Below are positions 43,111-51,878 of a stretch of 64,000 nucleotides of DNA, piece after piece. The notes under the pieces are model-generated. The model searched no databases, was not told the DNA's origin, and worked only from the letters and a program-made list of their open reading frames with translations. The DNA comes from Vibrio furnissii CIP 102972 (GTDB lineage: Bacteria; Pseudomonadota; Gammaproteobacteria; Enterobacterales; Vibrionaceae), in assembly GCF_000176175.1 (NCBI RefSeq), contig NZ_ACZP01000022.1, positions 68 to 64,067 on the forward strand, read 5' to 3'. A program made the translations under genes and the position numbers. Every line of letters starts with the position of its first letter. Position 1 is the stretch's first letter.

Positions 43111-44421
43111 TTAAAACTGGTCTTCTTCGGTCGAACCAGTCAGGGCAGTGACTGATGACTGACCACCTTGAATGGTGTTGGTCATCTTGTCAAAGTAGCC
43201 GGTGCCCACTTCTTGTTGGTGAGCCACGAAGGTGTAGCCTTTTTCTGCCGCTTGGAATTCACGGCGCTGAACCATTTCCACGTAGTGACGCATGCCTTCG
43301 CCCTGAGCGTACGCGTGTGCCAGTTCGAACATGTTGAACCACATGTTGTGAATGCCCGCCAGCGTAATGAACTGGTATTTGTAGCCCATGTCGGCCAGCT
43401 CTTGCTGGAATTTCGCAATGGTTTCCGCGTCTAGGTTTTTCTCCCAGTTGAACGATGGCGAGCAGTTGTACGCCAGCAGTTGATCGGGGTACTGAGCGTG
43501 AATCGCTTCTGCGAACTTACGCGCCTCTTCCAGATCCGGTTTTGCCGTTTCACACCACACCAAGTCCGCGTAAGGTGAATATGCCAGACCACGCGCTATC
43601 GCTTGGTCAATGCCAGCACGCACACGGTAGAAGCCTTCCGACGTACGCTCACCGACGATGAAATCCGCATCGTATGGGTCACAATCCGACGTCAGTAGAT
43701 CAGCCGCGTTGGCATCGGTACGCGCAATCACCAACGTGGTGGTGCCAGAAACGTCAGCCGCCAATCGCGCCGCCACCAATTTTTGCACCGCTTCTTGCGT
43801 CGGAACCAGTACTTTCCCGCCCATGTGGCCACATTTTTTCACGGAGGCCAATTGGTCTTCAAAGTGCACGCCCGCAGCGCCTGCATCGATCATCGATTTC
43901 ATCAGCTCATAGGCATTCAACACCCCGCCAAAGCCCGCTTCCGCATCCGCCACGATCGGCAGGTAGTAATCAATTCCACCTTCATCTTCTGGCGATTTGC
44001 CGCCAGACCACTGAATTTGGTCGGCACGGCGGAATGCATTGTTGATGCGCTTCACCACGCTTGGCACGGAGTCCACTGGGTAAAGCGATTGGTCTGGGTA
44101 CATGGTGCCTGCGGTATTGTTGTCCGCCGCCACCTGCCAGCCCGACAGGTAAATCGCTTCGATACCGGCTTTCGCCTGCTGCACCGCCTGACCACCCGTC
44201 AGCGCGCCCAGACAGTTCACGTAACCTTTTTTCGCGTCGCCATTCACCAGCGACCACAGTTTGTCAGCACCGCGCTGGGCGATTGTATTGGCCGGTGTGA
44301 CCGAACCACGCAGATTCACCACTTCTTCGGCAGTATAGGTACGTTTTACGTTTTTCCAGCGTGGGTTGGTTGCCCAATCTTTTTCCAGCGCTTCAATTTG
44401 TTGGCGGCGAGTCAGTGTCAT
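43111..44421 (-). CDS. aceA: Isocitrate lyase
   Basis: First enzyme of the glyoxylate shunt, splitting isocitrate into succinate and glyoxylate. The 436-residue protein has the catalytic KKCGH motif (SVKKCGHMGGKV) and the LAYNCSPSFNW segment. ATG 44421 has AAGAAGGGA upstream. It follows aceB, so the shunt genes form one unit, as usual. No aceK is present next to them. Confidence 0.98.
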   Translation of the reverse strand: MTLTRRQQIEALEKDWATNPRWKNVKRTYTAEEVVNLRGSVTPANTIAQRGADKLWSLVNGDAKKGYVNCLGALTGGQAVQQAKAGIEAIYLSGWQVAADNNTAGTMYPDQSLYPVDSVPSVVKRINNAFRRADQIQWSGGKSPEDEGGIDYYLPIVADAEAGFGGVLNAYELMKSMIDAGAAGVHFEDQLASVKKCGHMGGKVLVPTQEAVQKLVAARLAADVSGTTTLVIARTDANAADLLTSDCDPYDADFIVGERTSEGFYRVRAGIDQAIARGLAYSPYADLVWCETAKPDLEEARKFAEAIHAQYPDQLLAYNCSPSFNWEKNLDAETIAKFQQELADMGYKYQFITLAGIHNMWFNMFELAHAYAQGEGMRHYVEMVQRREFQAAEKGYTFVAHQQEVGTGYFDKMTNTIQGGQSSVTALTGSTEEDQF

Positions 44422-44541
44422 AATCTATCCCTTCTTGTAATGCGCAGCGCTCGGCATGCGCATGGTCGTCCTTTTCGCTATCAGTACAACAGGCGCTGAT
44501 ATTGAATCGTTAGTTTCACGTTACTGTTGTTATCAGTGGTA

Positions 44542-46179
44542 TTACGCTAAGTAGTCGTAACCCGGTATGGTTAAGAAATTGGTCAGTTCATCGCTGGTGG
44601 TCAGCGTTTCCATCAGTTGCGCGGCTTCTTCAAAGCGGCCTGCGTTGAAACGTGGCTCACCGACTTCCGCTTTCACCACCTCGATTTCCTCCGCCAGATA
44701 ATCGCGGAACAGTTGTTTCGTGACTTGCTGGCCGTTGTCGAGCGATTTGCCATGTTGAATCCATTGCCAAATCGAAGCGCGAGAAATTTCTGCCGTGGCG
44801 GCATCTTCCATCAGGCCATAAATCGGCACACACCCATTGCCGGAGATCCAAGCTTCGATGTATTGCAGCGCAACGCGAATGTTGTGGCGCATGCCCGCTT
44901 CCGTGCGCGGGCCGTCACACGGCGCCAGCAGCTCATCAGCGTAAATCGGCGCATCCGACATGCGGCTCACGTCCAGTTGGTTACTGCGCTCGCCCAATAC
45001 GTGGTTAAACACGTCCATCGCGGTGCTGGCTAAGCCCGGGTGCGCCACCCAAGTGCCATCGTGACCATTGGTCGCTTCCAACATTTTGTCGTTGCGAATT
45101 TTTTCTAGCACCTTGGCGTTCTCCGCCGGATCTTTGGCCGGAATGAACGCCGCCATGCCGCCCATCGCAAACGCGCCGCGTTTGTGGCAGGTGTAGATCA
45201 GCAGACGTGAGTATGCGTTGAGGAACGGCTTGTCCATCGTCACGACTTGGCGATCCGGCAGCACGCGATCGCTGTGTTTTTTCAAGGTTTTGATGTAGCT
45301 AAAGATGTAATCCCAGCGGCCGCAGTTCAAGCCAACGATATGCTCTTTGAGTGAGAACAGAATCTCATCCATCTGGAACACGGCGGGCAAAGTTTCAATC
45401 AGCACCGTGGCCTTGATGGTGCCCGTTTCCAAACCAAAGTAATCTTCGGTGAAATGGAACACATCGCTCCACCACTGCGCTTCTTGGTATGCTTGTAGTT
45501 TAGGCAGGTAGAAATACGGACCGCTGCCCTTTTTCAGCAACGCTTTGTAGTTGTTGAAGAAATAAAGTGCGAAATCGAACAACGCGCCGGGAATGATGCG
45601 CTCACCAAAAGTGACGTGTTTTTCTTTAAGGTGCAAACCTCGTACGCGGCAGATCAGCACGGCAGGGTCATCAGCCAACTCGTAACGTTTGCCGTTGTCC
45701 GGATTGGTGTAACTGATGGTGCCATTCACCGCATCGCGCAAGTTGATTTGGCCATCTAACACTTTGTCCCACGCAGGCGCCATCGAGTCTTCGAAGTCCG
45801 CCATAAACACTTTCACGTTCGCATTCAGGGCGTTAATCACCATTTTGCGATCGGTTGGGCCGGTAATTTCCACGCGGCGGTCTTGCAGATCTTGCGGAAT
45901 CCCCAAGATTTTCCAACTGCCCTCACGAATATCTTGCGTCTCGGGAAGGAAGTCTGGCAGTTGACCGTGGTCGATTTGACTCTGTTTTTCTTCTCGCGCT
46001 GCCAGCAGCGTGTCGACTCGCGGAGCAAACTGAGCACACAACTCAGATAAAAAGGTTTGGGCTTCAACAGGGAAAATCGCCTGATGTGCCGAAGCAAGTG
46101 CTCCGGTCACCTCAAGCAGGCCTTCGCGACGGGTCGATTGGGGGTGTGCTAAATCTTTGTCTGGCGTTTGAGCAAGCAT
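44542..46179 (-). CDS. aceB: Malate synthase A
   Basis: Second enzyme of the glyoxylate shunt: glyoxylate plus acetyl-CoA gives malate. I start at ATG 46179 (MLAQTPDKDLAHPQST), which follows AAGGACGTT; an ATG nine codons earlier has no ribosome site. The 545-residue protein contains ALNANVKVFMADFEDSMAPAW and GLNCGRWDYIFSYIKTL of the catalytic barrel. It precedes aceA by 120 bases. A 595-base upstream region suggests complex regulation. Confidence 0.98.
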   Translation of the reverse strand: MLAQTPDKDLAHPQSTRREGLLEVTGALASAHQAIFPVEAQTFLSELCAQFAPRVDTLLAAREEKQSQIDHGQLPDFLPETQDIREGSWKILGIPQDLQDRRVEITGPTDRKMVINALNANVKVFMADFEDSMAPAWDKVLDGQINLRDAVNGTISYTNPDNGKRYELADDPAVLICRVRGLHLKEKHVTFGERIIPGALFDFALYFFNNYKALLKKGSGPYFYLPKLQAYQEAQWWSDVFHFTEDYFGLETGTIKATVLIETLPAVFQMDEILFSLKEHIVGLNCGRWDYIFSYIKTLKKHSDRVLPDRQVVTMDKPFLNAYSRLLIYTCHKRGAFAMGGMAAFIPAKDPAENAKVLEKIRNDKMLEATNGHDGTWVAHPGLASTAMDVFNHVLGERSNQLDVSRMSDAPIYADELLAPCDGPRTEAGMRHNIRVALQYIEAWISGNGCVPIYGLMEDAATAEISRASIWQWIQHGKSLDNGQQVTKQLFRDYLAEEIEVVKAEVGEPRFNAGRFEEAAQLMETLTTSDELTNFLTIPGYDYLA

Positions 46180-46774
46180 AACGTCCTTCCTTAGAATCGT
46201 GTCCATATCTCATTTGTAATTTTCAGACTACAAAATTCATCGTGTGTTGATCGGGCTAATTTCGTCATCCGGTGTCCATACATTCCCCAATTCCGGGGAT
46301 AAGTTCAAGACTTTCGAAGCTAGACATAAGTCTTACAAAACTTAATTAAACCTTACCCGATAAGGCATTAAGCGAAAAGACCAAAAGTTAACCCATGGTG
46401 AAATTCGAAGTTTTATCCCGTTTCAAACTCACGCTTGAAATGACAGGTCAAAGTGTAAGTAATTACGTAATTTAATTACACAAACAAAACCGTGTAAAAA
46501 CGATTTAAAACGGTGTGTGAAGCCACAACCAAGGGAAGGAACGGTTGATGAAACAAGGCAGCGCGTCAAAGCCGCACCGATTTTTGAAACAGGGCTTGCG
46601 GTAGAATCTGTAAAATTTACTTTGTGAATTTTTACGATTTTATGAAAGGTTCAAAAATTAGTTTCTGTAAAATTTTACAATTAAAAAGTAACCAACAGAG
46701 GAATAAACCAGAAAACACGCCAAAATCAGCGTGTTTTCACTAGTTTTTTTTCAGCTCTCCGGTACGACTATTCG
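46180..46774. other. Long regulatory region between oxyR2 and aceB
   Basis: A 595-base gap with no gene, AT-rich. It contains dyads such as CCTTACCCGATAAGG (46352-46366), a cluster of TAATTACGTAATT words near 46457-46481, a GTAAAATTTTAC palindrome near 46667, and the hairpin at 46711-46738. The aceB promoter and operators must lie here but cannot be assigned. Confidence 0.55.
46711..46738 (-). terminator. oxyR2 terminator
   Basis: A ten-base stem (GAAAACACGC and GCGTGTTTTC) lies about 40 bases past the oxyR2 stop. The T-run is weak on the minus strand and stronger on the plus strand. Confidence 0.55.
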
Positions 46775-47680
46775 CTAAAGCAGTTCAGAAACCACATCCG
46801 CCAAGCGTTCAAAAGTGTGACTGCGCGACGAACTGGGTCGCCATACCAAGCCAATTTCACGATAAGCCTTCTGCCCGGGTGGGTCGATCACCACCAGATT
46901 CTGGTTATCGATCAGGCCATGTTCAATCGCCATTTGCGGGATAAAGGTGGTGCCGAGACCATTGGCCACCATTTGCACCAAGGTATGTAAACTGGTTGCC
47001 GTGAACGGGTTAATCTTCTCTTTATCCGTGAGTTTGCATGCAGACACCGCGTGCTCCGTCAGACAGTGTTCCTTCTCCAACAGAAACACGGACTCGTCCG
47101 GCAAGTCGTCATATTTGATCGGTACACGAATGCCATCGGCCTGATGACGGCTCATCACCATGCGAAACGGATCCTGCCCGACAATGCGACGTTCCAGATT
47201 GCCAATCTCCATCGGCAACGCCAGAATCAACACGTCCAACTCCCCCGTGCGCAGCGCCGCAAGCAGATTGGCGGTGGTATCTTCCCGTAATAGAAGATGC
47301 AAATTGGGGTAACGGACGTTCACTTCCTGCACCAAATCGCACAATAAAAAAGGCGCGATGGTGGGAATGCAACCCAGTTTCAACTGGCCCTCCATTTCGC
47401 CGCCCTGGCACTGTTTCCCCAATTCAATCAGATCCTGGCCACGCGCCAGCAGCTCACGTCCACGCTTGACCACTTGCTCGCCAGCATAGGTAAAGACCAG
47501 CGGGCTCTTTTTGTCTTTCTTCTCATACAGCGGGCAGCCAATCAGCTCTTCTAAATTTTGAATGCCTTTACTTAAGGTTGACTGACTCACATAGCAACGT
47601 TCCGCGGCTTCACTAAAGTGACGCGTTTCATTGAGCGTCACCAAATAATGCAGTTGCTTTAAACTTGGCCATTTATTCAT
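46775..47680 (-). CDS. oxyR2: Peroxide-sensing LysR regulator, OxyR2 type
   Basis: A 301-residue LysR regulator with an N-terminal helix-turn-helix (about 5-60) and an OxyR-like sensor domain (KLGCIPTIAPFLLCDLV). The redox cysteines by count are Cys206 and Cys215 (EHCLTEHAVSAC), the OxyR pair spacing. Glu204, two residues before the peroxide-reacting Cys, is the residue reported to mark the very sensitive OxyR2 of V. vulnificus; OxyR1 has Gly there. It is divergent from a 2-Cys peroxiredoxin gene, as in other Vibrio, so it should activate that gene when hydrogen peroxide is low. Confidence 0.9.
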   Translation of the reverse strand: MNKWPSLKQLHYLVTLNETRHFSEAAERCYVSQSTLSKGIQNLEELIGCPLYEKKDKKSPLVFTYAGEQVVKRGRELLARGQDLIELGKQCQGGEMEGQLKLGCIPTIAPFLLCDLVQEVNVRYPNLHLLLREDTTANLLAALRTGELDVLILALPMEIGNLERRIVGQDPFRMVMSRHQADGIRVPIKYDDLPDESVFLLEKEHCLTEHAVSACKLTDKEKINPFTATSLHTLVQMVANGLGTTFIPQMAIEHGLIDNQNLVVIDPPGQKAYREIGLVWRPSSSRSHTFERLADVVSELL

Positions 47681-47875
47681 AATTCGGTTATTCTTTGTGC
47701 AGTTTTTCGAGTCTGGCCGACGGTTTTTATCATCGCTTTTTTCGATTAACTTAATCTATTTATTTCGCTTTTTTTCAAAACCAAAACTGTACTATAGTTC
47801 GTCTCGTTATTACACGGACCAAGTTGCAAATTCTATGTCAACTCGGAACAAACCATTAATCTTAGGAGCAAAAAA

Positions 47876-48487
47876 ATGGTACTAGTAGGTCGTCAAGCCC
47901 CTGATTTTACAGCTGCAGCTGTTCTAGGTAACGGTGAAATCGTTGATAACTTCAACTTCGCAGAATTCACTAAAGGTAAGAAAGCGGTTGTTTTCTTCTA
48001 CCCACTAGATTTCACTTTCGTTTGCCCATCTGAACTGATCGCATTCGACAAACGTTTCGAAGACTTCAAAGCGAAAGGCGTTGAAGTGATCGGCGTATCG
48101 ATCGATTCACAGTTCTCTCACAACGCATGGCGTAACACTGCCATTGAAAATGGCGGTATCGGTGAAGTGCAATACCCATTGGTTGCTGACGTGAAACACG
48201 AAATCGTTAAAGCATACGATGTAGAGCACCCAGAAGCGGGCGTTGCTTTCCGTGGTTCATTCCTGATCGACGAAGAAGGCGTTGTCCGTCACCAAGTTGT
48301 GAACGACCTGCCACTTGGCCGTAACATTGACGAAATGCTACGCATGGTTGACGCGCTGAACTTCCACCAAACTCACGGTGAAGTATGTCCAGCACAGTGG
48401 GAAGAAGGTAAAGCCGGTATGAAAGATTCGCCAGCAGGCGTTGCGGCTTACCTGTCTGAGCACACTGCAGACCTTGGTAAAAAGTAA
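47876..48487 (+). CDS. prx2: 2-Cys peroxiredoxin (AhpC/Prx2 type)
   Basis: A 203-residue cytoplasmic peroxidase that reduces peroxides. The peroxidatic Cys is residue 50 (DFTFVCPSEL) and the resolving Cys is 171 (GEVCPAQW), a typical 2-Cys arrangement; GGIG and a C-terminal YL motif are present, features that favour sensitivity to overoxidation. Start ATG 47876 follows TTAGGAG. Divergent from oxyR2 and followed by a strong terminator. There is no AhpF gene beside it, so its reductant is elsewhere. Confidence 0.95.
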   Translation: MVLVGRQAPDFTAAAVLGNGEIVDNFNFAEFTKGKKAVVFFYPLDFTFVCPSELIAFDKRFEDFKAKGVEVIGVSIDSQFSHNAWRNTAIENGGIGEVQYPLVADVKHEIVKAYDVEHPEAGVAFRGSFLIDEEGVVRHQVVNDLPLGRNIDEMLRMVDALNFHQTHGEVCPAQWEEGKAGMKDSPAGVAAYLSEHTADLGKK

Positions 48488-48583
48488 TTGAAAAACTTAA
48501 ACACCCGCGCTCAATTCGGGTTTGTGGTTGGAATCTTATAAGCGAAAAACGCAACGCCAATCAGTTTAAGTAAAGTCATCATC

Positions 48584-48612
48584 AAGCCCCGGACACTGTC
48601 CGGGGCTTTTTT
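48584..48612 (+). terminator. prx2 terminator
   Basis: AAGCCCCGGACA and TGTCCGGGGCTT with a long T-run, about 100 bases past prx2. Confidence 0.92.
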
Positions 48613-48741
48613 TGTGCGCAAAGCCGCCCATTTGAGGAAATCCGTCCCGCAAAGTTTACCCCTATTTCTCACGCCCAGCAGACAGACGAAGCCGCTCTGG
48701 CTTGCTACACTTCGCGCACTGTTTCTCATCGGTGATCTGAC

Positions 48742-49494
48742 ATGACTTATCAACTTGAAGTGTGTATCGACAACATTGAATCATTGCACAACGCGATCGC
48801 GGGCGGCGCCACGCGCATCGAGCTGTGTTCGGCTTTGGCGCTCGGCGGGTTAACCCCCAGCGTTGGCTTGATGCAGCAAGCCGCGAAGGCCGCCACCATT
48901 CCGGTGTACGCCATGATTCGTCCTCGTCAGGGCGATTTCTTTTACAGCGATGAAGAGGTGGCGATCATGACCTCAGACATTCACGCGGCGCACCAAGCGG
49001 GGCTGCAAGGTGTGGTATTGGGACTCCTCAATCAAGATGGCAGCATTGATGCGGGTCGCAGCCAAACGTTGGTCTCATTGGCGCAATCGTTGGGGTTGGG
49101 CGCCACCTTTCACCGCGCGTTTGATCAGTGCAGCGATGCCTTTGCCGCGCTGGAAACGGTCATTTCACTGGGGTGCGAACGCATTCTCACCTCCGGCTTG
49201 GCACGCACTGCCCCCCTTGGCACCGAGATGCTGGCTGCGCTGGTTCAACGCAGCGCCGGACGCATTGCCATCATGGCGGGAGCTGGTGTCAACGCCGAAA
49301 ATGTCAGCCAACTGGCGCAAGCAACGGGCGTGACCGAACTGCACTTGTCGGGCAAAACCACTCGAGCCAGCCACATGCAGTTTGTGGCGCACGAAAGCAA
49401 AATGGGCGCCAGCGACCAAGACGACTTCATCGTACCGATCACCGATACCGAGGCGATTCGCCGCACGGCATTCGCACTCAAATCCATCCGCTAG
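48742..49494 (+). CDS. cutC: CutC family protein
   Basis: A 250-residue TIM-barrel protein of the CutC family (LEVCIDNIESLHNAIAGGATRIELC at the start, MAGAGVNAENV later), once linked to copper tolerance; its enzyme activity is not established. The start ATG 48742 follows ATCGGTGAT. It is followed by ppk2 after 53 bases, same strand. Confidence 0.93.
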   Translation: MTYQLEVCIDNIESLHNAIAGGATRIELCSALALGGLTPSVGLMQQAAKAATIPVYAMIRPRQGDFFYSDEEVAIMTSDIHAAHQAGLQGVVLGLLNQDGSIDAGRSQTLVSLAQSLGLGATFHRAFDQCSDAFAALETVISLGCERILTSGLARTAPLGTEMLAALVQRSAGRIAIMAGAGVNAENVSQLAQATGVTELHLSGKTTRASHMQFVAHESKMGASDQDDFIVPITDTEAIRRTAFALKSIR

Positions 49495-49547
49495 CGCAGT
49501 TTGTCCCCTCCCTTGGTGCTATGATTTTGCTATCAACGGAGGGAACC

Positions 49548-50324
49548 ATGGCTAAATTAAAACGCAAATTTTATGAACACGAGCTCGAACGCCTGCAAGT
49601 TGAGCTGGTGAAACTGCAAGAGTGGGTGAAGCACGAAAAGCTCAAAGTCGTCGTCATTTTCGAAGGCCGTGATGCGGCCGGCAAAGGCGGCGTCATCAAG
49701 CGCATCACCGAAAAACTCAACCCGCGGGTGTGTCGCGTGGCAGCCTTGCCAGCCCCCACCGAGAAAGAGAAAACCCAATGGTATTTTCAGCGCTACGTCG
49801 CGCATTTGCCGGCGGGCGGTGAAATGGTGCTATTTGACCGCAGCTGGTACAACCGCGCTGGGGTTGAGAAGGTGATGGGCTTTTGCACCGATGAGGAATA
49901 CGAAGAGTTTCTGCGAGCGTGTCCGGAATTTGAACGTATGCTGCAACGTTCCGGCATTATTCTGCTCAAATACTGGTTTTCCGTCTCCGATGAAGAGCAA
50001 GAAAAACGCTTTCTGGAACGCATCAAAACCCCAATCAAACGCTGGAAGTTCAGCCCAATGGATTTGGAATCCCGCCATCGCTGGGTCGATTACTCCAAAG
50101 CCAAAGACAAGATGTTCGCCTACACCGACACCAAACATTGTCCGTGGTGGGTGGTGCCATCGGACGATAAACGCCGCGCACGCCTCAACTGCATCAGCCA
50201 CCTGCTAAGCCAGATTGACTACCGCAATGTTGAATATCCGCCAGTCACGCTGCCAGCGTTGAATCAAGAGGGCTACGTTCGCGCCCCCGTCGATGAACAG
50301 ACGTTTGTGCCGTTCACGTACTGA
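49548..50324 (+). CDS. ppk2: Polyphosphate kinase 2
   Basis: A 258-residue PPK2-family enzyme that moves phosphate between polyphosphate and nucleotides. ATG 49548 follows ACGGAGGGAACC, an excellent ribosome site; the frame extends further upstream through cutC but that part is not protein-like. The Walker A loop EGRDAAGKGG (about 44-53), lid-module Arg and the Walker B segment LFDRSWYNRAG are intact. It converges on phoU with an 11-base gap and lies next to pst, a clear phosphate context. Confidence 0.96.
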   Translation: MAKLKRKFYEHELERLQVELVKLQEWVKHEKLKVVVIFEGRDAAGKGGVIKRITEKLNPRVCRVAALPAPTEKEKTQWYFQRYVAHLPAGGEMVLFDRSWYNRAGVEKVMGFCTDEEYEEFLRACPEFERMLQRSGIILLKYWFSVSDEEQEKRFLERIKTPIKRWKFSPMDLESRHRWVDYSKAKDKMFAYTDTKHCPWWVVPSDDKRRARLNCISHLLSQIDYRNVEYPPVTLPALNQEGYVRAPVDEQTFVPFTY

Positions 50325-50335
50325 TGAGAGCAGTA

Positions 50336-51034
50336 TTAGCGCAGGGCGTCGTTGATGCCCTGATCGCCTAAATGCCGCACGTCTTTGCCTTTGACAAAAT
50401 AGATGATGTATTCGCAGATGTTCTGACAGCGATCCCCTACCCGTTCAATCGAGCGTGCTGACCACATGACTTGCAGAATGTGCGGAATATTTTTCGGGTC
50501 TTCCATCATGTAGGTCATCAACTGACGGATCACCGCTTCGTACTCTTTATCCAGCTTGTCATCAAGCTTGTACACTTCCGCCGCCGATTCCACATCCATG
50601 CGCGCAAACGCGTCCAGCACTTGATGCAGCATCGCAATCGCCTGACGGCACAACGGCTCCAATGACACCTGAAACTTGCTCTCTTTGGTCGACGGGCTTT
50701 CAATGGCCACATACGCCATTTTGGTCGCCACATCACCGATGCGTTCAAGATCCGTAATGGTTTTGATGATCGCCATGATCAGGCGCAGATCTTTGGCCGT
50801 GGGCTGACGCTTGGCAATGATGCGTGTGCAGGCTTCATCGATCGACACTTCCATCGCATTGACTTTGTGATCATCGCGCACCACTTTGCGGGCCAGTTCA
50901 ATGTCATCTTTATTGAGTGCCTGCATGGCAAACGACAACTGCTGCTCCACCAACCCCCCCATGGTTAAGACATGAGTTCGAATAGACTCCAGCTCAACGT
51001 TAAACTGCCCTGAGATATGTCGTCCTAATTGCAT
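50336..51034 (-). CDS. phoU: Phosphate signalling protein PhoU
   Basis: Metal-binding helical protein that links the Pst transporter with PhoR to switch signalling off when phosphate is plentiful. The 232-residue protein has two PhoU repeats (about 10-110 and 115-215). It follows pstB after 23 bases, last in pstC-pstA-pstB-phoU. Confidence 0.97.
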   Translation of the reverse strand: MQLGRHISGQFNVELESIRTHVLTMGGLVEQQLSFAMQALNKDDIELARKVVRDDHKVNAMEVSIDEACTRIIAKRQPTAKDLRLIMAIIKTITDLERIGDVATKMAYVAIESPSTKESKFQVSLEPLCRQAIAMLHQVLDAFARMDVESAAEVYKLDDKLDKEYEAVIRQLMTYMMEDPKNIPHILQVMWSARSIERVGDRCQNICEYIIYFVKGKDVRHLGDQGINDALR

Positions 51035-51057
51035 GATGAATCCTTTGCTGTTGCCGG

Positions 51058-51876
51058 TTAACCGTATCGCCCAGTAATGTAGTCTTCGGTCTGTTTTTTC
51101 AATGGGGAGGTGAAAATAGAATCGGTATCTGAGTACTCGATCAATTTTCCCATGTGGATGAAAGCGGTGTGGTCGCTGACCCTTGCAGCCTGTTGCATAT
51201 TATGAGTTACAATCACTACAGTGTACTTGGTTTTCAGATCGTGAATCAGCTCTTCAATCGTAAGCGTCGAAATCGGATCCAATGCCGACGTCGGTTCATC
51301 GAGCAACAGTACTTCCGGCTCAATCGCGATCGCGCGCGCAATCACCAGTCGCTGCTGCTGACCGCCCGACAAGCCAAACGCATTTTCATGCAAGCGGTTT
51401 TTGACCTCATCCCACAAGGCCGCCGCGCGCAGTGAATGCTCCACGGCATCGTCTAGCGTGCGACTGTTTTTGATCCCTTGCAAGCGCAGTCCATACACCA
51501 CGTTTTCATAAATGGATTTCGGAAACGGGTTCGGGCGCTGAAACACCATACCGACACGGCGACGCAGCGTCGGTACATCCACCTCCGGCAGGTAAACATT
51601 CTTGCCATGTAGCTTCACTTCGCCTTCCACACGGCAGCCTTCCACCAGATCGTTCATTCGATTGATGCAGCGCAGCAGGGTCGATTTACCACAGCCCGAC
51701 GGACCGATAAAAGCGGTCACCTGACCTTTGGGAATTCGCATCGAAATATCGTTTAGCGCACGGGTCTGGTTGTAGTACAGATTTAACCCTTCGATCGCGA
51801 TGGCGGTCTGTTTGTCGGTTAAATTGTTGACGTCCAGAGGCGATTGGTACCCCAGTGTTTGGTTGACAGAAAACAT
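51058..51876 (-). CDS. pstB: Phosphate ABC transporter ATPase PstB
   Basis: A 272-residue ATPase of the Pst system. Walker A GPSGCGKST, signature LSGGQQQR, Walker B VLLLDEPTS are intact. The N-terminal 28 residues before the ATPase core are slightly longer than in E. coli. It starts 2 bases after pstA. Confidence 0.97.
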   Translation of the reverse strand: MFSVNQTLGYQSPLDVNNLTDKQTAIAIEGLNLYYNQTRALNDISMRIPKGQVTAFIGPSGCGKSTLLRCINRMNDLVEGCRVEGEVKLHGKNVYLPEVDVPTLRRRVGMVFQRPNPFPKSIYENVVYGLRLQGIKNSRTLDDAVEHSLRAAALWDEVKNRLHENAFGLSGGQQQRLVIARAIAIEPEVLLLDEPTSALDPISTLTIEELIHDLKTKYTVVIVTHNMQQAARVSDHTAFIHMGKLIEYSDTDSIFTSPLKKQTEDYITGRYG

Positions 51877-51878
51877 GT

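Noticed and set aside
48511..48753. 80-codon minus-strand frame after prx2
   Set aside because: Covers the prx2 terminator and the cutC start; no ribosome site or recognisable domain.
49128..49547. N-terminal extension of ppk2 through cutC
   Set aside because: Peptide is a shifted reading of cutC; an excellent ribosome site exists just before ATG 49548.
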